Shown here piece by piece: positions 1 through 8,020 of a stretch of DNA of 64,000 bases (position 1 is its first letter; every line of letters begins with the position of its first letter). Source of the stretch: VSJD01 sp041653875 (GTDB lineage Bacteria; Verrucomicrobiota; Kiritimatiellia; JAAZAB01); NCBI GenBank assembly GCA_041653875.1, contig JBAZEM010000012.1, positions 1 through 64,000 of the forward strand, read 5' to 3'. The position numbers and the translations under genes are program-made. The notes beneath the pieces are model-generated. The model worked only from the letters and a program-made list of their open reading frames with translations, did no database searches and was not told where the DNA came from.

Positions 1-113
1 CCGCCTCAGTCCTTCAGCCCACAGTCTACAGCCTACAGCCTCTCTTTCCGCCTCAGTCCTTCAGCCCACAGTCTACAGCCTACAGCCTCTCTTTCCGCCT
101 CAGTCCTTCAGCC
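1..113. repeat. 47-bp direct tandem repeat at the 3' end of gspK
   Basis: Two complete 47-bp units (1-47 and 48-94) and a 19-bp partial third unit (95-113) lie in direct tandem. The unit begins with the last 19 bp of the gspK locus, including its stop codon, and continues with a word repeat of the type CAGTCTACAG-CCTACAGCC. The gene's real stop codon lies in the third unit, so the array grew outward from the 3' end of the gene. The left edge of the array is outside the window. Confidence 0.9.
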
Positions 114-2280
114 ACTTGATCGAGCGCACGAACATTTCGCCGGTATAAGGATCGCGCCAGACCAAAGCCACGGCGCGCTGTTTGACCGGGTTGCTTGGGA
201 TGTTGCCCCCCGAGGCCACGTCGGCTTCGATAATAATTGTGAAGAGATTTTGGCGGACGTTGAGCAGATTTACGCTGTTGCGGAAGTAAGATTCCCGTTC
301 CAGCTCCGTGGCCCCCGGCAAATCGCCTTGATTTAACCCTCGCCCTATATCGGAAAGGTTTGTGCAGAAACCGCCGAAATATATGCGAGAAACTAATGCA
401 CGGGCGCCATCCATGACCGTATTAGAATGAGACCCGCCCGGATATTGATCCACCGGCATGCCGGCAAAAACAACTGCGGTGGCATCCGTGGCGACATTCG
501 GATTGCAGTTCACCACGCCACGATATACGGTGTTCGTCATCAGGACATCGCTTGTATTGGTTGAAAGTCCAAATACATCCAGCACACGATAGGGGGTCGA
601 GCCATAGAGTTTTACCGTTTTCCATGGCTCGTTTGGATTATAAACAAGATAACCAAGCTCGGCAACCGACCGCAGTCGGTCGCCGGCAACGTACATTTCG
701 GAATCGACATCTCCGATCAAGTTGGTTGGCCACCATCCGGTTGTCCAGGGATTGGGGTCCGCATTTGTAGCATTTTCAGGCAAAATCGCACGCGGCCGCC
801 ACTGCCTGGAATCGGCTGGATCATAATTGAATCGCGGATCAAGGCATTCCAATGAGGCGGCCTTATTGTCACGGGCAGGATATGTATTGCCATCATGGGT
901 AGTTGTTAAAACGATTGGATTTTTCAGCGCATCGACATTATTCCCACCCCACTGTACTTTCGGATCAATCGTGGTTGTCAATGTTATAGAATTTACTGTT
1001 GGCCAATCAAAGGAAACCCCGATATATTGGCAACAAAGATATTTAACAGGAACGCTACCCGCCGCTGAATTTAATGGAGTTATATTGGCGATATAGTCGG
1101 AATGTTGAAATCCTACTGCACCAGGAAACTTGTTGGTAACATTTAGACTGAAACTTGCGACCGCGCCTGTAACAAAGGGATACCAACATTCAACATAAAC
1201 ATCGGTAAAAACTTTGTAACTTCTATGAGCGGCATCGCTTCCAGCGCTCACTTCAACTCCGTTACTGACCACCACTTCATTAATCATCGGCACATTTTCA
1301 ACGCAATATTCAAAATTCGACGGAACAAAATCGTCGTCCACATAATCGATCAGATTACTGTAAAGCACACCGGCTGCGAATGGGCTGAAACCCGCGTGCA
1401 CAAAAGCATTCGTGATTTTATCCATACGCCCGGCCAATTGCGCCGCCGAGCCGCTCAGATTCACCTGCGTTCCAACGCCAGGAGGAAAATTGGTGTCCCA
1501 ATATCCGGGCAGGGCGCGGGAATAGACAGTAAAGTTGAAAAAATAGTTTGTGTTCAACTCGGCCAGTTCCTCCTGCATCTCATAGCGGTAATTATTTGCC
1601 CGGTTGTTTATAAAGCCGCTGTAATCCGTCATTTCCGGCATATTGTTAATCGCAATCTCCATTGGATTAGTGCCAATGCCACGCGCCGCGCCCCCCACGA
1701 AATTGGCGTCCAGCAGGCCGGAGCAGTTCAGGATCAGGTATTTCACGCGGCCCATAAGGTTGGTTTTGACCGGAACGCCGTTGGTATCGTATTCGAAACT
1801 TTTCAGCGCCAGCCATTGTTTGTCCGCATCAAAATGACTATCCGCAGTCATGGCCGCGCCCCACAGCGCGCGCGGCACAAAATTGGTGGCTTCACCGGTC
1901 AGCAAGGAAAGCTTACTCGCCGCGGACGTGTTGGTATATTCGGTGGTATAGGAGTTCGTCACGCTCCAGGGCGGATAGTTTGTTCCGCCGCCGGCGCTCC
2001 CCAGTCCGTTGGTGCCCAATTGGTTCGCCAGATCGCTCAGCGCCCGGGCCAGGCCCGCCTGCGCCAACTGGCGGGCGCGGACGCTGTCGGCGTAATTGCC
2101 CGCCGCCACGCGCTCCGTGCGCATCGAGATGGCAAACGCCACCGCCATGATCACCATCACCGAGAGAATCCCCAGGACCATGACTAAGGCAATGCCGGAG
2201 GAAGAAGGCTGTGGGCCGGAGACGGAGGAGGCCTGTAGACCATGGGCCGTGGACTGTGGACTGTGAACTACAGACTTCAT
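100..2280 (-). CDS. gspK: GspK-like minor pseudopilin (type II secretion / Verru_Chthon-type)
   Basis: This is the large tip pseudopilin of a type II secretion-like system, inserted in the inner membrane and processed by the prepilin peptidase. An N-terminal leader of about 29 residues ends in SSSG, followed by IALVMVLGILSVMVIMAVAF, a typical GspK hydrophobic helix. Next comes the motif DSVRARQLAQAGLARAL found in GspK/PilX proteins. The Asn/Thr-rich remainder is a long exported domain. About 726 residues is long for GspK but usual for the PVC relatives. I chose the ATG at 2280, preceded by GAGGG at suitable spacing; an upstream ATG at 2304 is possible. The leader is encoded by a word repeat (GTGGACTGTGGACTGTG). 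It is the last gene of a G-H-I-J-K series read leftwards. Confidence 0.8.
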   Translation of the reverse strand: MKSVVHSPQSTAHGLQASSVSGPQPSSSGIALVMVLGILSVMVIMAVAFAISMRTERVAAGNYADSVRARQLAQAGLARALSDLANQLGTNGLGSAGGGTNYPPWSVTNSYTTEYTNTSAASKLSLLTGEATNFVPRALWGAAMTADSHFDADKQWLALKSFEYDTNGVPVKTNLMGRVKYLILNCSGLLDANFVGGAARGIGTNPMEIAINNMPEMTDYSGFINNRANNYRYEMQEELAELNTNYFFNFTVYSRALPGYWDTNFPPGVGTQVNLSGSAAQLAGRMDKITNAFVHAGFSPFAAGVLYSNLIDYVDDDFVPSNFEYCVENVPMINEVVVSNGVEVSAGSDAAHRSYKVFTDVYVECWYPFVTGAVASFSLNVTNKFPGAVGFQHSDYIANITPLNSAAGSVPVKYLCCQYIGVSFDWPTVNSITLTTTIDPKVQWGGNNVDALKNPIVLTTTHDGNTYPARDNKAASLECLDPRFNYDPADSRQWRPRAILPENATNADPNPWTTGWWPTNLIGDVDSEMYVAGDRLRSVAELGYLVYNPNEPWKTVKLYGSTPYRVLDVFGLSTNTSDVLMTNTVYRGVVNCNPNVATDATAVVFAGMPVDQYPGGSHSNTVMDGARALVSRIYFGGFCTNLSDIGRGLNQGDLPGATELERESYFRNSVNLLNVRQNLFTIIIEADVASGGNIPSNPVKQRAVALVWRDPYTGEMFVRSIKWLKD

Positions 2281-2304
2281 AATGACCCTCGTGTAATCTC
2301 GCAT

Positions 2305-2747
2305 GTTATCCCTTCAGCTTTTCAGTCTTCTTCAAATCTGACTTCAGCCACCCGGACGACTATGTATGTATCCAAATCGGTGGGCGCCATTTCCGCAACC
2401 CAAGTTTTTCACCACGAAACACACAAAACACACGAAAGTTCAGCAAATAATATTACAGGATTCTATTTTCTTATATTGAAAACAGAATCTGATCTTCATC
2501 CATTTCGTGTGTTCCGTGTGTTTCGTGGTTATCTTGTTTTTCTTTGCGGTTCCTGGTGTTTGAGTGCCTAACGCGAGCCTAAACGTCTCGCGGCTACAGC
2601 CAAGCCCAACGCTTCCCCATTTGTAGCCGTCGGACGGTTAGGCCGACGCTCCGGAACCCGGACGCGAGCCTGAACGTCTCGCGGCTACAGCCGGCCCCGC
2701 ATCCGACGCCATCTTCATTCCTCCGTTCTACGCTTCACGCTCCACGC
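2305..2747. other. gspJ-gspK intergenic region made of repeats, no gene
   Basis: No convincing coding sequence lies here. It holds an inverted word pair (2408-2532), two copies of a GCGAGCCT-N-AACGTCTCGCGGCTACAG element (about 2571-2611 and 2662-2692), and a word run of the type CGCTTCACGCTCCACGCTC just before the gspJ stop codon. Confidence 0.8.
2408..2532. repeat. Inverted word-pair element (CACGAAACACAC type)
   Basis: The left arm reads CACCACGAAACACACAAAAC and the right arm contains GTGTGTTTCGTGG, an imperfect inverted copy. The core of about 80 bp is AT-rich and has no gene. It is one of four elements in this window with the same architecture (also 5333-5515, 24174-24345, 48955-49285). 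Confidence 0.75.
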
Positions 2748-3506
2748 TCAACGTGCCTGATACCCCACCCGGTTCGGAAAATAAACCCGCGTGGAATAGA
2801 GCTTGGCGTTGCGGGCCTTAAAGGCCTGATCTTGACTCATCGCATTATATTTTTGCATATCATCGTCGCTCAGCAACTCCAAGGCAATGTCCACACATAA
2901 GGGCAATTCGTTTAGTATAGCCGGGCAAGATAAAATATATTTCCCGTCAGCCAAGTCAGTTTCGTTTGTGTAAACGTAAAATCGGAGATCCAAAACATTC
3001 GTGATTACATCATAATTATTAAATCCAGATGGATACGGAAGATACCAATCTTCTTTTGTATAACAATCAAGCGAATCTGTTTCATGGGTATATTTCAAAC
3101 ACTGGTTGTCATTCCAAAAATAGACACCTTGTAACGCCCGGTGTATCTTTCCGTCTTTATCAGGGCCGGGCATGTCTGTCAGTGCTAAAAAGCACAGATA
3201 ATTAATGTCCTTTTGATGAAACGTCAGATATTGCGCCTCTCCACTGCCGGACTTTTCCACCGGCCCGGCGACGGCGGATTGCAGTTCGCGGGCCATGAAA
3301 TCCAGGGCGGCGCGGGCGGCGGTGTTCATATCGGACTTCTGGGTGCCGATATTCCAGGCGGCGGAACTGCTCTGGAAGATATTGGCCACCATCAGGACCA
3401 TGACCGCCAAAACCGTCATGGCCACGAGGACCTCGATGAGGGTGAAGGCGGCCGGATGGCCGCCTGTTCGTCGTTCGCCGTTCGTCGTTCTTCGTTCAAG
3501 AGTCAT
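2748..3506 (-). CDS. gspJ: GspJ-like pseudopilin
   Basis: Minor pseudopilin of the T2SS-like pseudopilus. A 20-residue leader is followed by AAFTLIEVLVAMTVLAVMVL, the class III signal with Glu at mature position 5, and a region (SAAWNIGTQKSDMNTAARAALDFM begins this stretch in part) that matches the GspJ/PulJ pattern of a helix followed by 'RAALDFMARELQ'. I start at the ATG at 3506. The longer frame to 3599 translates repeat DNA and has no N-terminal similarity to pilins. The leader codons consist of the word/hairpin cassette shared with gspI, gspH, gspG and the gene at 8021. The first 66 bases of the gene belong to a 182-bp tandem duplication that reaches upstream. Between gspI and gspK. Confidence 0.8.
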   Translation of the reverse strand: MTLERRTTNGERRTGGHPAAFTLIEVLVAMTVLAVMVLMVANIFQSSSAAWNIGTQKSDMNTAARAALDFMARELQSAVAGPVEKSGSGEAQYLTFHQKDINYLCFLALTDMPGPDKDGKIHRALQGVYFWNDNQCLKYTHETDSLDCYTKEDWYLPYPSGFNNYDVITNVLDLRFYVYTNETDLADGKYILSCPAILNELPLCVDIALELLSDDDMQKYNAMSQDQAFKARNAKLYSTRVYFPNRVGYQAR

Positions 3507-3804
3507 GATATATTCCCAGGACGCCAACGCCGCCCAATCCTCAGGGTGCATCCGATTCATCCGGCCGAATGTGGTGCCCCTTTTGGGGCGCTCCTGCACG
3601 CCAACGGCGTGTTACATATCAGGGTGAAGGCGGCCGGATGGCCGCCTGTTCGTCGTTCGCCGTTCGTCGTTCTTCGTTCAAGAGTCATGATATATTCCCA
3701 GGACGCCAACGCCGCCCAATCCTCAGGGTGCATCCGATTCATCCGGCCGAATGTGGCGCCCCTTTTGGGGCGCTCCTGCACGCCAACGGCGTGTTACATC
3801 ATAG
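3441..3804. repeat. 182-bp tandem duplication over the gspJ start
   Basis: Bases 3441-3622 are repeated almost perfectly at 3623-3804; I see one substitution (GTGGTGCCCC versus GTGGCGCCCC). The unit covers the codons for the prepilin leader up to FTLI, the start codon, the upstream sequence, and REP-like hairpins. The right-hand copy is therefore an orphan leader that never joins a mature pilin. Near identity indicates a recent event. Confidence 0.92.
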
Positions 3805-3893
3805 CCCAGGGTGCCGCCCTGGGACACAGGCATTCAAACCCCAATCCCCCCATGCACCCCAACGGGGTGCAACATCATTTTAACCGGTCGGCA

Positions 3894-4364
3894 TCACTCC
3901 CATACATATCGCTCGTCATACGGCACATTGTGCCGCTTCAAGAATGCCCGATATTCGTCCTGAAACGTCACGCGTTTGTGATGTTCCATTTGTTCGTCAA
4001 TATACTTAATCACCGACTCCACCCCGGACTCGCTGACCGAAAACACCCCGTATCCGTTCTGCCAATGGAACTGCGCAAAATCGGGATTCATGCGCGCCCA
4101 TGTCTGTTCTTTGATCCAAGCACTGCTCTCCCGCTTCACCATTGCCACAACATCCGCCACCGTTTCCGTACGCGATTGTAAATACAGGATGTGAACATGC
4201 TCGGTGACTACGCCAATACGCATGATCGGGCACCCCAAATTGGCCAGTATGCCCGTGACATATCCCGCCACGGCATCCCGCATTTCACACACGCGGAACA
4301 CCCTGCGCCTATCCTTCGTGCTGAACACCAGATGCACGGATATGCGCGCCAACGATTGCGGCAT
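3894..4364 (-). CDS. tnpA: IS200/IS605-type Y1 transposase (TnpA)
   Basis: Single-strand transposase of the HUH/Y1 superfamily (Y1_Tnp). At 156 residues it has the usual length. The N-terminus ISVHLVFSTKDRRRVF is the family's first strand. EHVHILYL carries the metal-binding H-x-H motif, and WQNGYGVFSVS provides the catalytic tyrosine region. The C-terminus YDERYVWE is also typical. No TnpB partner is present. The gene lies inside an array of REP-like hairpins, and I infer that it acts on them, as REP-associated enzymes and IS200 do. It interrupts the gspJ-gspI interval in the operon orientation. It appears intact. Confidence 0.9.
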   Translation of the reverse strand: MPQSLARISVHLVFSTKDRRRVFRVCEMRDAVAGYVTGILANLGCPIMRIGVVTEHVHILYLQSRTETVADVVAMVKRESSAWIKEQTWARMNPDFAQFHWQNGYGVFSVSESGVESVIKYIDEQMEHHKRVTFQDEYRAFLKRHNVPYDERYVWE

Positions 4365-4375
4365 GGTGTCTCCCG

Positions 4376-4672
4376 AACAATGTGGCGCCCCTTCAGGGCG
4401 CCGAATTAATGTTTTTCGTCCCGATATCCGGCGCCCGGTTCCCAGGGTTACACCCTGGGTTATGATGTAGCACCCCTTTGGGGTGCTCCCAAATTTCCCC
4501 GCCCTGCCCCCAGGGTTACACCCTGCCCTCAGGGTTTCACCCTGGGCTATGATGTGGCACCCCTTTGGGGTGCTCCCAAATTTCCCCGCCCTGCCCTCAG
4601 GGTTTCACCCTGCCCTCAGGGTTTCACCCTGGGCTATGATGTGGCACCCCTTTGGGGTGCATTTCCTGCTCA
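4376..4672. repeat. REP-like paired-hairpin array next to tnpA
   Basis: The unit has two hairpins, CCCAGGGT-NN-CACCCTGGG and GCACCCCTTTGGGGTGC, joined by TATGATGT(A/G). It occurs about three times in tandem with a period of about 100 bp, with extra CCCTCAGGGTTTCACCCTG half-units. Related hairpins flank the transposase on its other side (3575-3620, 3760-3893: CCCAGGGTGCCGCCCTGGG and GCACCCCAACGGGGTGC). The 305 bp between tnpA and gspI contain nothing else. Confidence 0.88.
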
Positions 4673-5206
4673 CGGGTTCCACGCAGAAGCGTTGAAAAAC
4701 TCCGCATAAAACATGGCCGGATCGTTGGTGGTCCCGAATTCGCCCGGCCAGACAGAAAGAGTCACCGCCTTGAGCAGGCTGTTGGTGACGCCATTCGCGA
4801 CGACATTGGTCAGGACCAGCCGGTAACGGAGGGCGTGGTCATCATAAGTAGGCATTGATATAGGCGCGTAAGTATTTGTAAACATCGTGCTTGTAAATTC
4901 GGTTTGCAACAAATTTGGCGTATTCCACTTAGTTGACGCTGCAATCGGCAGTGGTGTGCTTTCCAATTCCGCCCAATTAGTCTCCGCGCGAGCCTGCAAG
5001 CCGGCAAAGACTTCCTCGGCAAAGAAGGCGGCGTGGGTATCCGCGATCGAGCGATTATTCTGTTCCAGCCCGGCGGGGAACAAGCTCATGACGCTGAGAA
5101 CGCCGATCGCCATGACCATCAGCGCCAGGGAGACCTCGACGAGACTGAAGGCGGCCGATAGGCCGCTGACTGTTCTTTGTTCTTCGTTCTTCGTTCTTCG
5201 TTCCAT
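4670..5206 (-). CDS. gspI: GspI/PilV-like pseudopilin
   Basis: Minor pseudopilin. The 19-residue leader is MERRTKNEEQRTVSGLSAA, followed by FSLVEVSLALMVMAIGVLSV and SLFPAGLEQNNRSIADTHAA. The 'LFPAGL' segment is characteristic of PVC GspI/Verru_Chthon cassette B-like proteins. At about 178 residues it is somewhat longer than proteobacterial GspI. The start at 5206 is preceded by GAGGTGATT, a good ribosome binding site; the frame open to 5269 is not needed. The leader is encoded by a run of CTTCGTT words read backwards plus the GGCGGCC hairpin. The order gspG-H-I-J-K supports the assignment. Confidence 0.78.
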   Translation of the reverse strand: MERRTKNEEQRTVSGLSAAFSLVEVSLALMVMAIGVLSVMSLFPAGLEQNNRSIADTHAAFFAEEVFAGLQARAETNWAELESTPLPIAASTKWNTPNLLQTEFTSTMFTNTYAPISMPTYDDHALRYRLVLTNVVANGVTNSLLKAVTLSVWPGEFGTTNDPAMFYAEFFNASAWNP

Positions 5207-5332
5207 AATCACCTCGGACACCGCCGGAAACGGGTAAACTTTGTTTTTCGTTACTCGCCTGGTATTCATCCGTTTCCTGTTCTCATTTTAACTAATGCGG
5301 GCTGTGTCCGCAACCCAAACAAAACAAACCTC

Positions 5333-5515
5333 ACCACAGAGACACAGAGGCACAGAGAGACTTCTCCGCACGTGTTCTCTTCCGACCGATCGTTGTGTGC
5401 ATTTTGCGTAGGGCGCAACGCCCTGCGCAAAATGCACACAACACTCTGGGTGGAGCGGGAAGGAGATTAAGGATCCGGCGTCTTTCTCCGTGTCTCTGTG
5501 TCTCTGTGGTGAATC
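5333..5515. repeat. Inverted word-pair element (CACAGAGACACAGAG type) with central hairpin
   Basis: The left arm is CACCACAGAGACACAGAGG and the right arm contains GTCTCTGTGTCTCTGTGGTG. In the middle lies a long stem, TGTGTGCATTTTGCG pairing with CGCAAAATGCACACA around 5394-5440. I see no gene. Beyond it, 5555-5640 is a run of AAGAACCAGGAAC/GAACGAAGAAC words that leads to the gspH stop. Confidence 0.8.
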
Positions 5516-5651
5516 CCCTCTTGTTTTTCATAGCGGTTTCCAACGTTTAAGGTGCTAATAACTAAGAACCAGGAACAAAGAACGTTCTTTCTACTCGTCC
5601 CCCAACGAAGAACGAAGAACTAAGAACCAAGAACGGTTTTATTTTTCCAGA

Positions 5652-6248
5652 TCACTGCACCTTGATTCCGCCCGTCAGAACGTTAATGGAAATGGTGCGC
5701 CTTTTATTTAGGTCAGTAGGATTTCTCTTGTCCACCAGTACGATATTTCTTGGAAGGCCAACGTTGCCGTCCAATCCGCCATCCGTCTTGAATGTCAGAT
5801 TCGTCGCACTCGCGCTGGAATCATCAAGAAACGTCACATCCAGCGGGAGGTCCGTGATGCTCTGAATCAAGGCGGTGCTGACCGCGCTGACCGCGTAATA
5901 GCAGGCATGATCGTTGGTGGTTTGACTAAACGGGGGATTATTGGTCGCATTATAAACCAGCCCCGTCGTCGAGGCCACAAACGTGATTGGTTCCCGGTGC
6001 GTGATGGCCCACTGGCGCGACAGGGCTATCGTGGAGCGGACATTGTTGACGGCGGTGCGCATCCCGGCGCCGCGGCCCATGCTGAGGAAGGACGGCAGGG
6101 AGACGGCCATGATGACCGCCGCGACGACCATGACCACGAGGAGCTCGATGAGGGTGAAAGCGGCCCGAAGGCCGCTAACTGTTCTTCGTTCTCTCGCCTG
6201 GGCGGAGCGCTCCAGCGAAGCCTGGTCGTTCTTCGTTCTTCGTTTCAT
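5652..6248 (-). CDS. gspH: GspH/FimT-like pseudopilin
   Basis: Minor pseudopilin. The 30-residue leader ends LRAA, followed by FTLIELLVVMVVAAVIMAVS and LPSFLSMGRGAGMRTAVNNV. The continuation RSTIALSRQWAITHREPITF is the classic GspH/FimT helix-to-strand transition. It is about 198 residues long. The start at 6248 gives a leader of the same cassette type as its neighbours, here interrupted by an extra 33-bp hairpin insert (6195-6227: CGCCTGGGCGGAGCG then CTCCAGCGAAGCCTGG). The frame extends to 6425, but the extra residues are translated repeat. The ribosome binding site is weak (TGAGACG). Confidence 0.82.
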   Translation of the reverse strand: MKRRTKNDQASLERSAQARERRTVSGLRAAFTLIELLVVMVVAAVIMAVSLPSFLSMGRGAGMRTAVNNVRSTIALSRQWAITHREPITFVASTTGLVYNATNNPPFSQTTNDHACYYAVSAVSTALIQSITDLPLDVTFLDDSSASATNLTFKTDGGLDGNVGLPRNIVLVDKRNPTDLNKRRTISINVLTGGIKVQ

Positions 6249-6698
6249 GATCGTCTCAGACCTGCAGTGTAGCGGCCGTTCGCCAGGCTCCGCCGGAGCG
6301 CTTCGTCCAGGCAAGATAGAACGGCAATCCGCGGTTCTGTCCACCATAGGCGGACAAGTCGAACCGCATCTACACACCCCCCCCCCAATGAGTGACCCAT
6401 TACCGCCACAGTCATCGCCCATCACTTTGCCCGCGAAACATCTCTCTCCAGAATTCCGTCTTTCCTTCTTCTCCGGTCCGCCGTCCGTCGTCTGCCGTCC
6501 TCTTTCCTTCTTCTCCGGTCCGTCTTCCGTCGTCTGTCGTCTGTCGTCCGCCGTCCTCTTCCCTTCTTCTCCGGTCCGCCGTCCGCCGTCCGCCGTCCGT
6601 CGTCTGCCGTCCTCTTCCCTTCTTCTCCGGTCCGTCGTCCGTCGTCCGTCGTCTGTCGTCTGCCGTCCTCTTTCCTTCTTCTCCGGTCCGCCGTCCGA
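6249..6698. repeat. Hairpin element and pyrimidine-rich tandem array between gspG and gspH
   Basis: At 6265-6375 there is a hairpin-bearing element that begins TGTAGCGGCCGTTCG and ends CGAACCGCATCTACAC. From about 6455 to 6700 there are about five tandem units of about 45-65 bp. Each starts TTCCTTCTTCTCCGGTCCG and continues with variable numbers of CCGTCCGTCGT/CTGTCGT words. One strand is almost purely pyrimidine. No gene is credible here; open frames of Arg-Arg-Lys type are artefacts of the repeat. Confidence 0.85.
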
Positions 6699-7313
6699 TT
6701 ACTGCGCCTCCGTCCAGGAATTCCAGGGCAGGGTGTTGGCGGTGCCGCCCAGCGAGGCCACGCCGGCATCCACGTTGGCCACCGGATAATTGGTTAAATT
6801 AATATTGGTAGAGCCGATTTGGCGGCCGGAGACGTTATTGGCCGCATAGGACAAGGTGTTCGAAATGAGCAGACTGTTATCTCCATTTTCATCCATGCAA
6901 ATGACATAAGGAATACCCCAGGGATCGAGGTAATTACCATCAGAATCCGGGTTCATTGTTTCCGCATTCGTGTTGACCTGCAGGTTGAGGAACACTTTTT
7001 CTTTTTGGTTGAACCCGCCCCAGTTAATGCCCAGCAAAGGTTTGATCACACAGTAATTGGAAATAATATAGGTGGTATCCCGCGCAGACTGCCATTGTGC
7101 GGGCCACTTGCCATATTCCTGGCGATAGGCCTTGATGGCCATGAGGATCGTGCGCGTCTCCGCCAGGGCCTGTTTTTCCTTGGCCTTTTTGCTCGCGCCG
7201 AGGATCACCGGATACAGCAACCCCGCCAGGATCGCAATGATCGCGATCACGATCATGACCTCGATGAGAGTGAAGGCGGCTGGAAGGCCGCCTGTTCGTC
7301 GTTGGAAAGTCAT
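6699..7313 (-). CDS. gspG: GspG-like pseudopilin
   Basis: Major pseudopilin candidate. The short 13-residue leader MTFQRRTGGLPAA is followed by FTLIEVMIVIAIIAILAGLL and by the Ala/Lys-rich helix KKAKEKQALAETRTILMAIK. 'AYRQEYGKWPA' and 'YLDPWGIPYVI' are the hallmark GspG segments, where 'DPWG-PY' shapes the calcium loop region. It has 204 residues. I start at the ATG at 7313; a TTG at 7346 would add repeat-independent residues but is less likely. First in the G-H-I-J-K run. The window contains no gspD, E or F. Confidence 0.85.
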   Translation of the reverse strand: MTFQRRTGGLPAAFTLIEVMIVIAIIAILAGLLYPVILGASKKAKEKQALAETRTILMAIKAYRQEYGKWPAQWQSARDTTYIISNYCVIKPLLGINWGGFNQKEKVFLNLQVNTNAETMNPDSDGNYLDPWGIPYVICMDENGDNSLLISNTLSYAANNVSGRQIGSTNINLTNYPVANVDAGVASLGGTANTLPWNSWTEAQ

Positions 7314-7370
7314 ATATAAACCGTTCGAAGCGTATTGAACCTGCAACCCAAAAGTTAGACCACAGCCGGC

Positions 7371-7703
7371 TCATCCGTTGAGGATAGTCATTACAGCATC
7401 AAGAACACTTTTCAAGGCAACCGGGCTGAGGCGACCAACCTCGGATTGCATGAGCGCGGTGTTCGCCGTGAACAACTTGCCAGGGCGGGCAAAACTCGTG
7501 CGCCGCAAAGAGCCGGTTTCGAAGTCCGCGTCTTCGATCCGAACGGCGTCTCGATCGGCATAAGGATTGCTGGTGACCTGGCACAGAATCCAGTCGCCAC
7601 GTTCAGCCGAAGCAAGGACGATTGCCGGACGCAACTTGCTGGCGGAAAGATCGGGAAATGGAAAGGCAACGAGGACTACCGAACCTTTTGAAGGTAGGAC
7701 CAT
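7371..7703 (-). CDS. MazF/PemK-family toxin (endoribonuclease)
   Basis: Growth-inhibiting mRNA interferase. GSVVLVAFPFPDLSASKLRP is the MazF/PemK N-terminal strand-loop, with RPAIVLA and the later CQVTSNPYADRDAVRI strand. The fold is one SH3-like barrel of 110 residues, as usual. The downstream half with SFARPGKLFTANTALM matches the part that in the family forms the dimer and RNA-binding surface. Its start overlaps the 3' end of the antitoxin gene by 28 bases, so the two are co-translated. It sits between two pseudopilin genes in the same orientation and could be co-transcribed with them. Confidence 0.88.
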   Translation of the reverse strand: MVLPSKGSVVLVAFPFPDLSASKLRPAIVLASAERGDWILCQVTSNPYADRDAVRIEDADFETGSLRRTSFARPGKLFTANTALMQSEVGRLSPVALKSVLDAVMTILNG

Positions 7704-7888
7704 GCGGCTTCCTCCTCAGGCCTGTTCCAGTCCTCACCAAACGCCGCTTCGCTGAGCAGAGCTGTCTCAGGCATGTCGGACTCCTCGATAATCGTTACGA
7801 TTGCCCGGCACGCGTGCGGCAAGCGGACGCGTTCTCTCAAGCGAATTTCACCGTCCGATTCGATTGTGGCTTCGACTGACTTCAGCAT
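7676..7888 (-). CDS. Antitoxin partner of the MazF-type toxin
   Basis: Small 70-residue protein encoded immediately upstream of, and overlapping, the toxin. The N-terminal half (VEATIESDGEIRLRERVRLP) resembles a short AbrB-like or DUF2281-like DNA-binding strand pattern. The C-terminal half (EDWNRPEEEAAWSYLQK) is acidic, with a tryptophan-rich end, as expected of an antitoxin tail that wraps the toxin. Family identification rests mostly on gene position, size and general pattern. Confidence 0.75.
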   Translation of the reverse strand: MLKSVEATIESDGEIRLRERVRLPHACRAIVTIIEESDMPETALLSEAAFGEDWNRPEEEAAWSYLQKVR

Positions 7889-8020
7889 AAATTCATCACC
7901 TCCGCTAAATAAGGATACAATACAAAACCAATATCTGCAACCAAATCATTTTGCTCCGCGACTTGCGCTTTCTTCCCACGCTCTCCGCTCTCCGCTCTCC
8001 GCTCAACGTGCTTTATGCGC

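Noticed and set aside
3557..3781. Frame with a pseudopilin-like N-terminus (ERRTTNGERRTGG...FTLI)
   Set aside because: It is the duplicated leader from the 182-bp tandem repeat and has no pilin body. Treated as repeat, not gene.
6422..6769. Arg/Lys-rich 115-codon frame
   Set aside because: Composed only of the tandem pyrimidine repeat. Such biased frames follow from the repeat itself.
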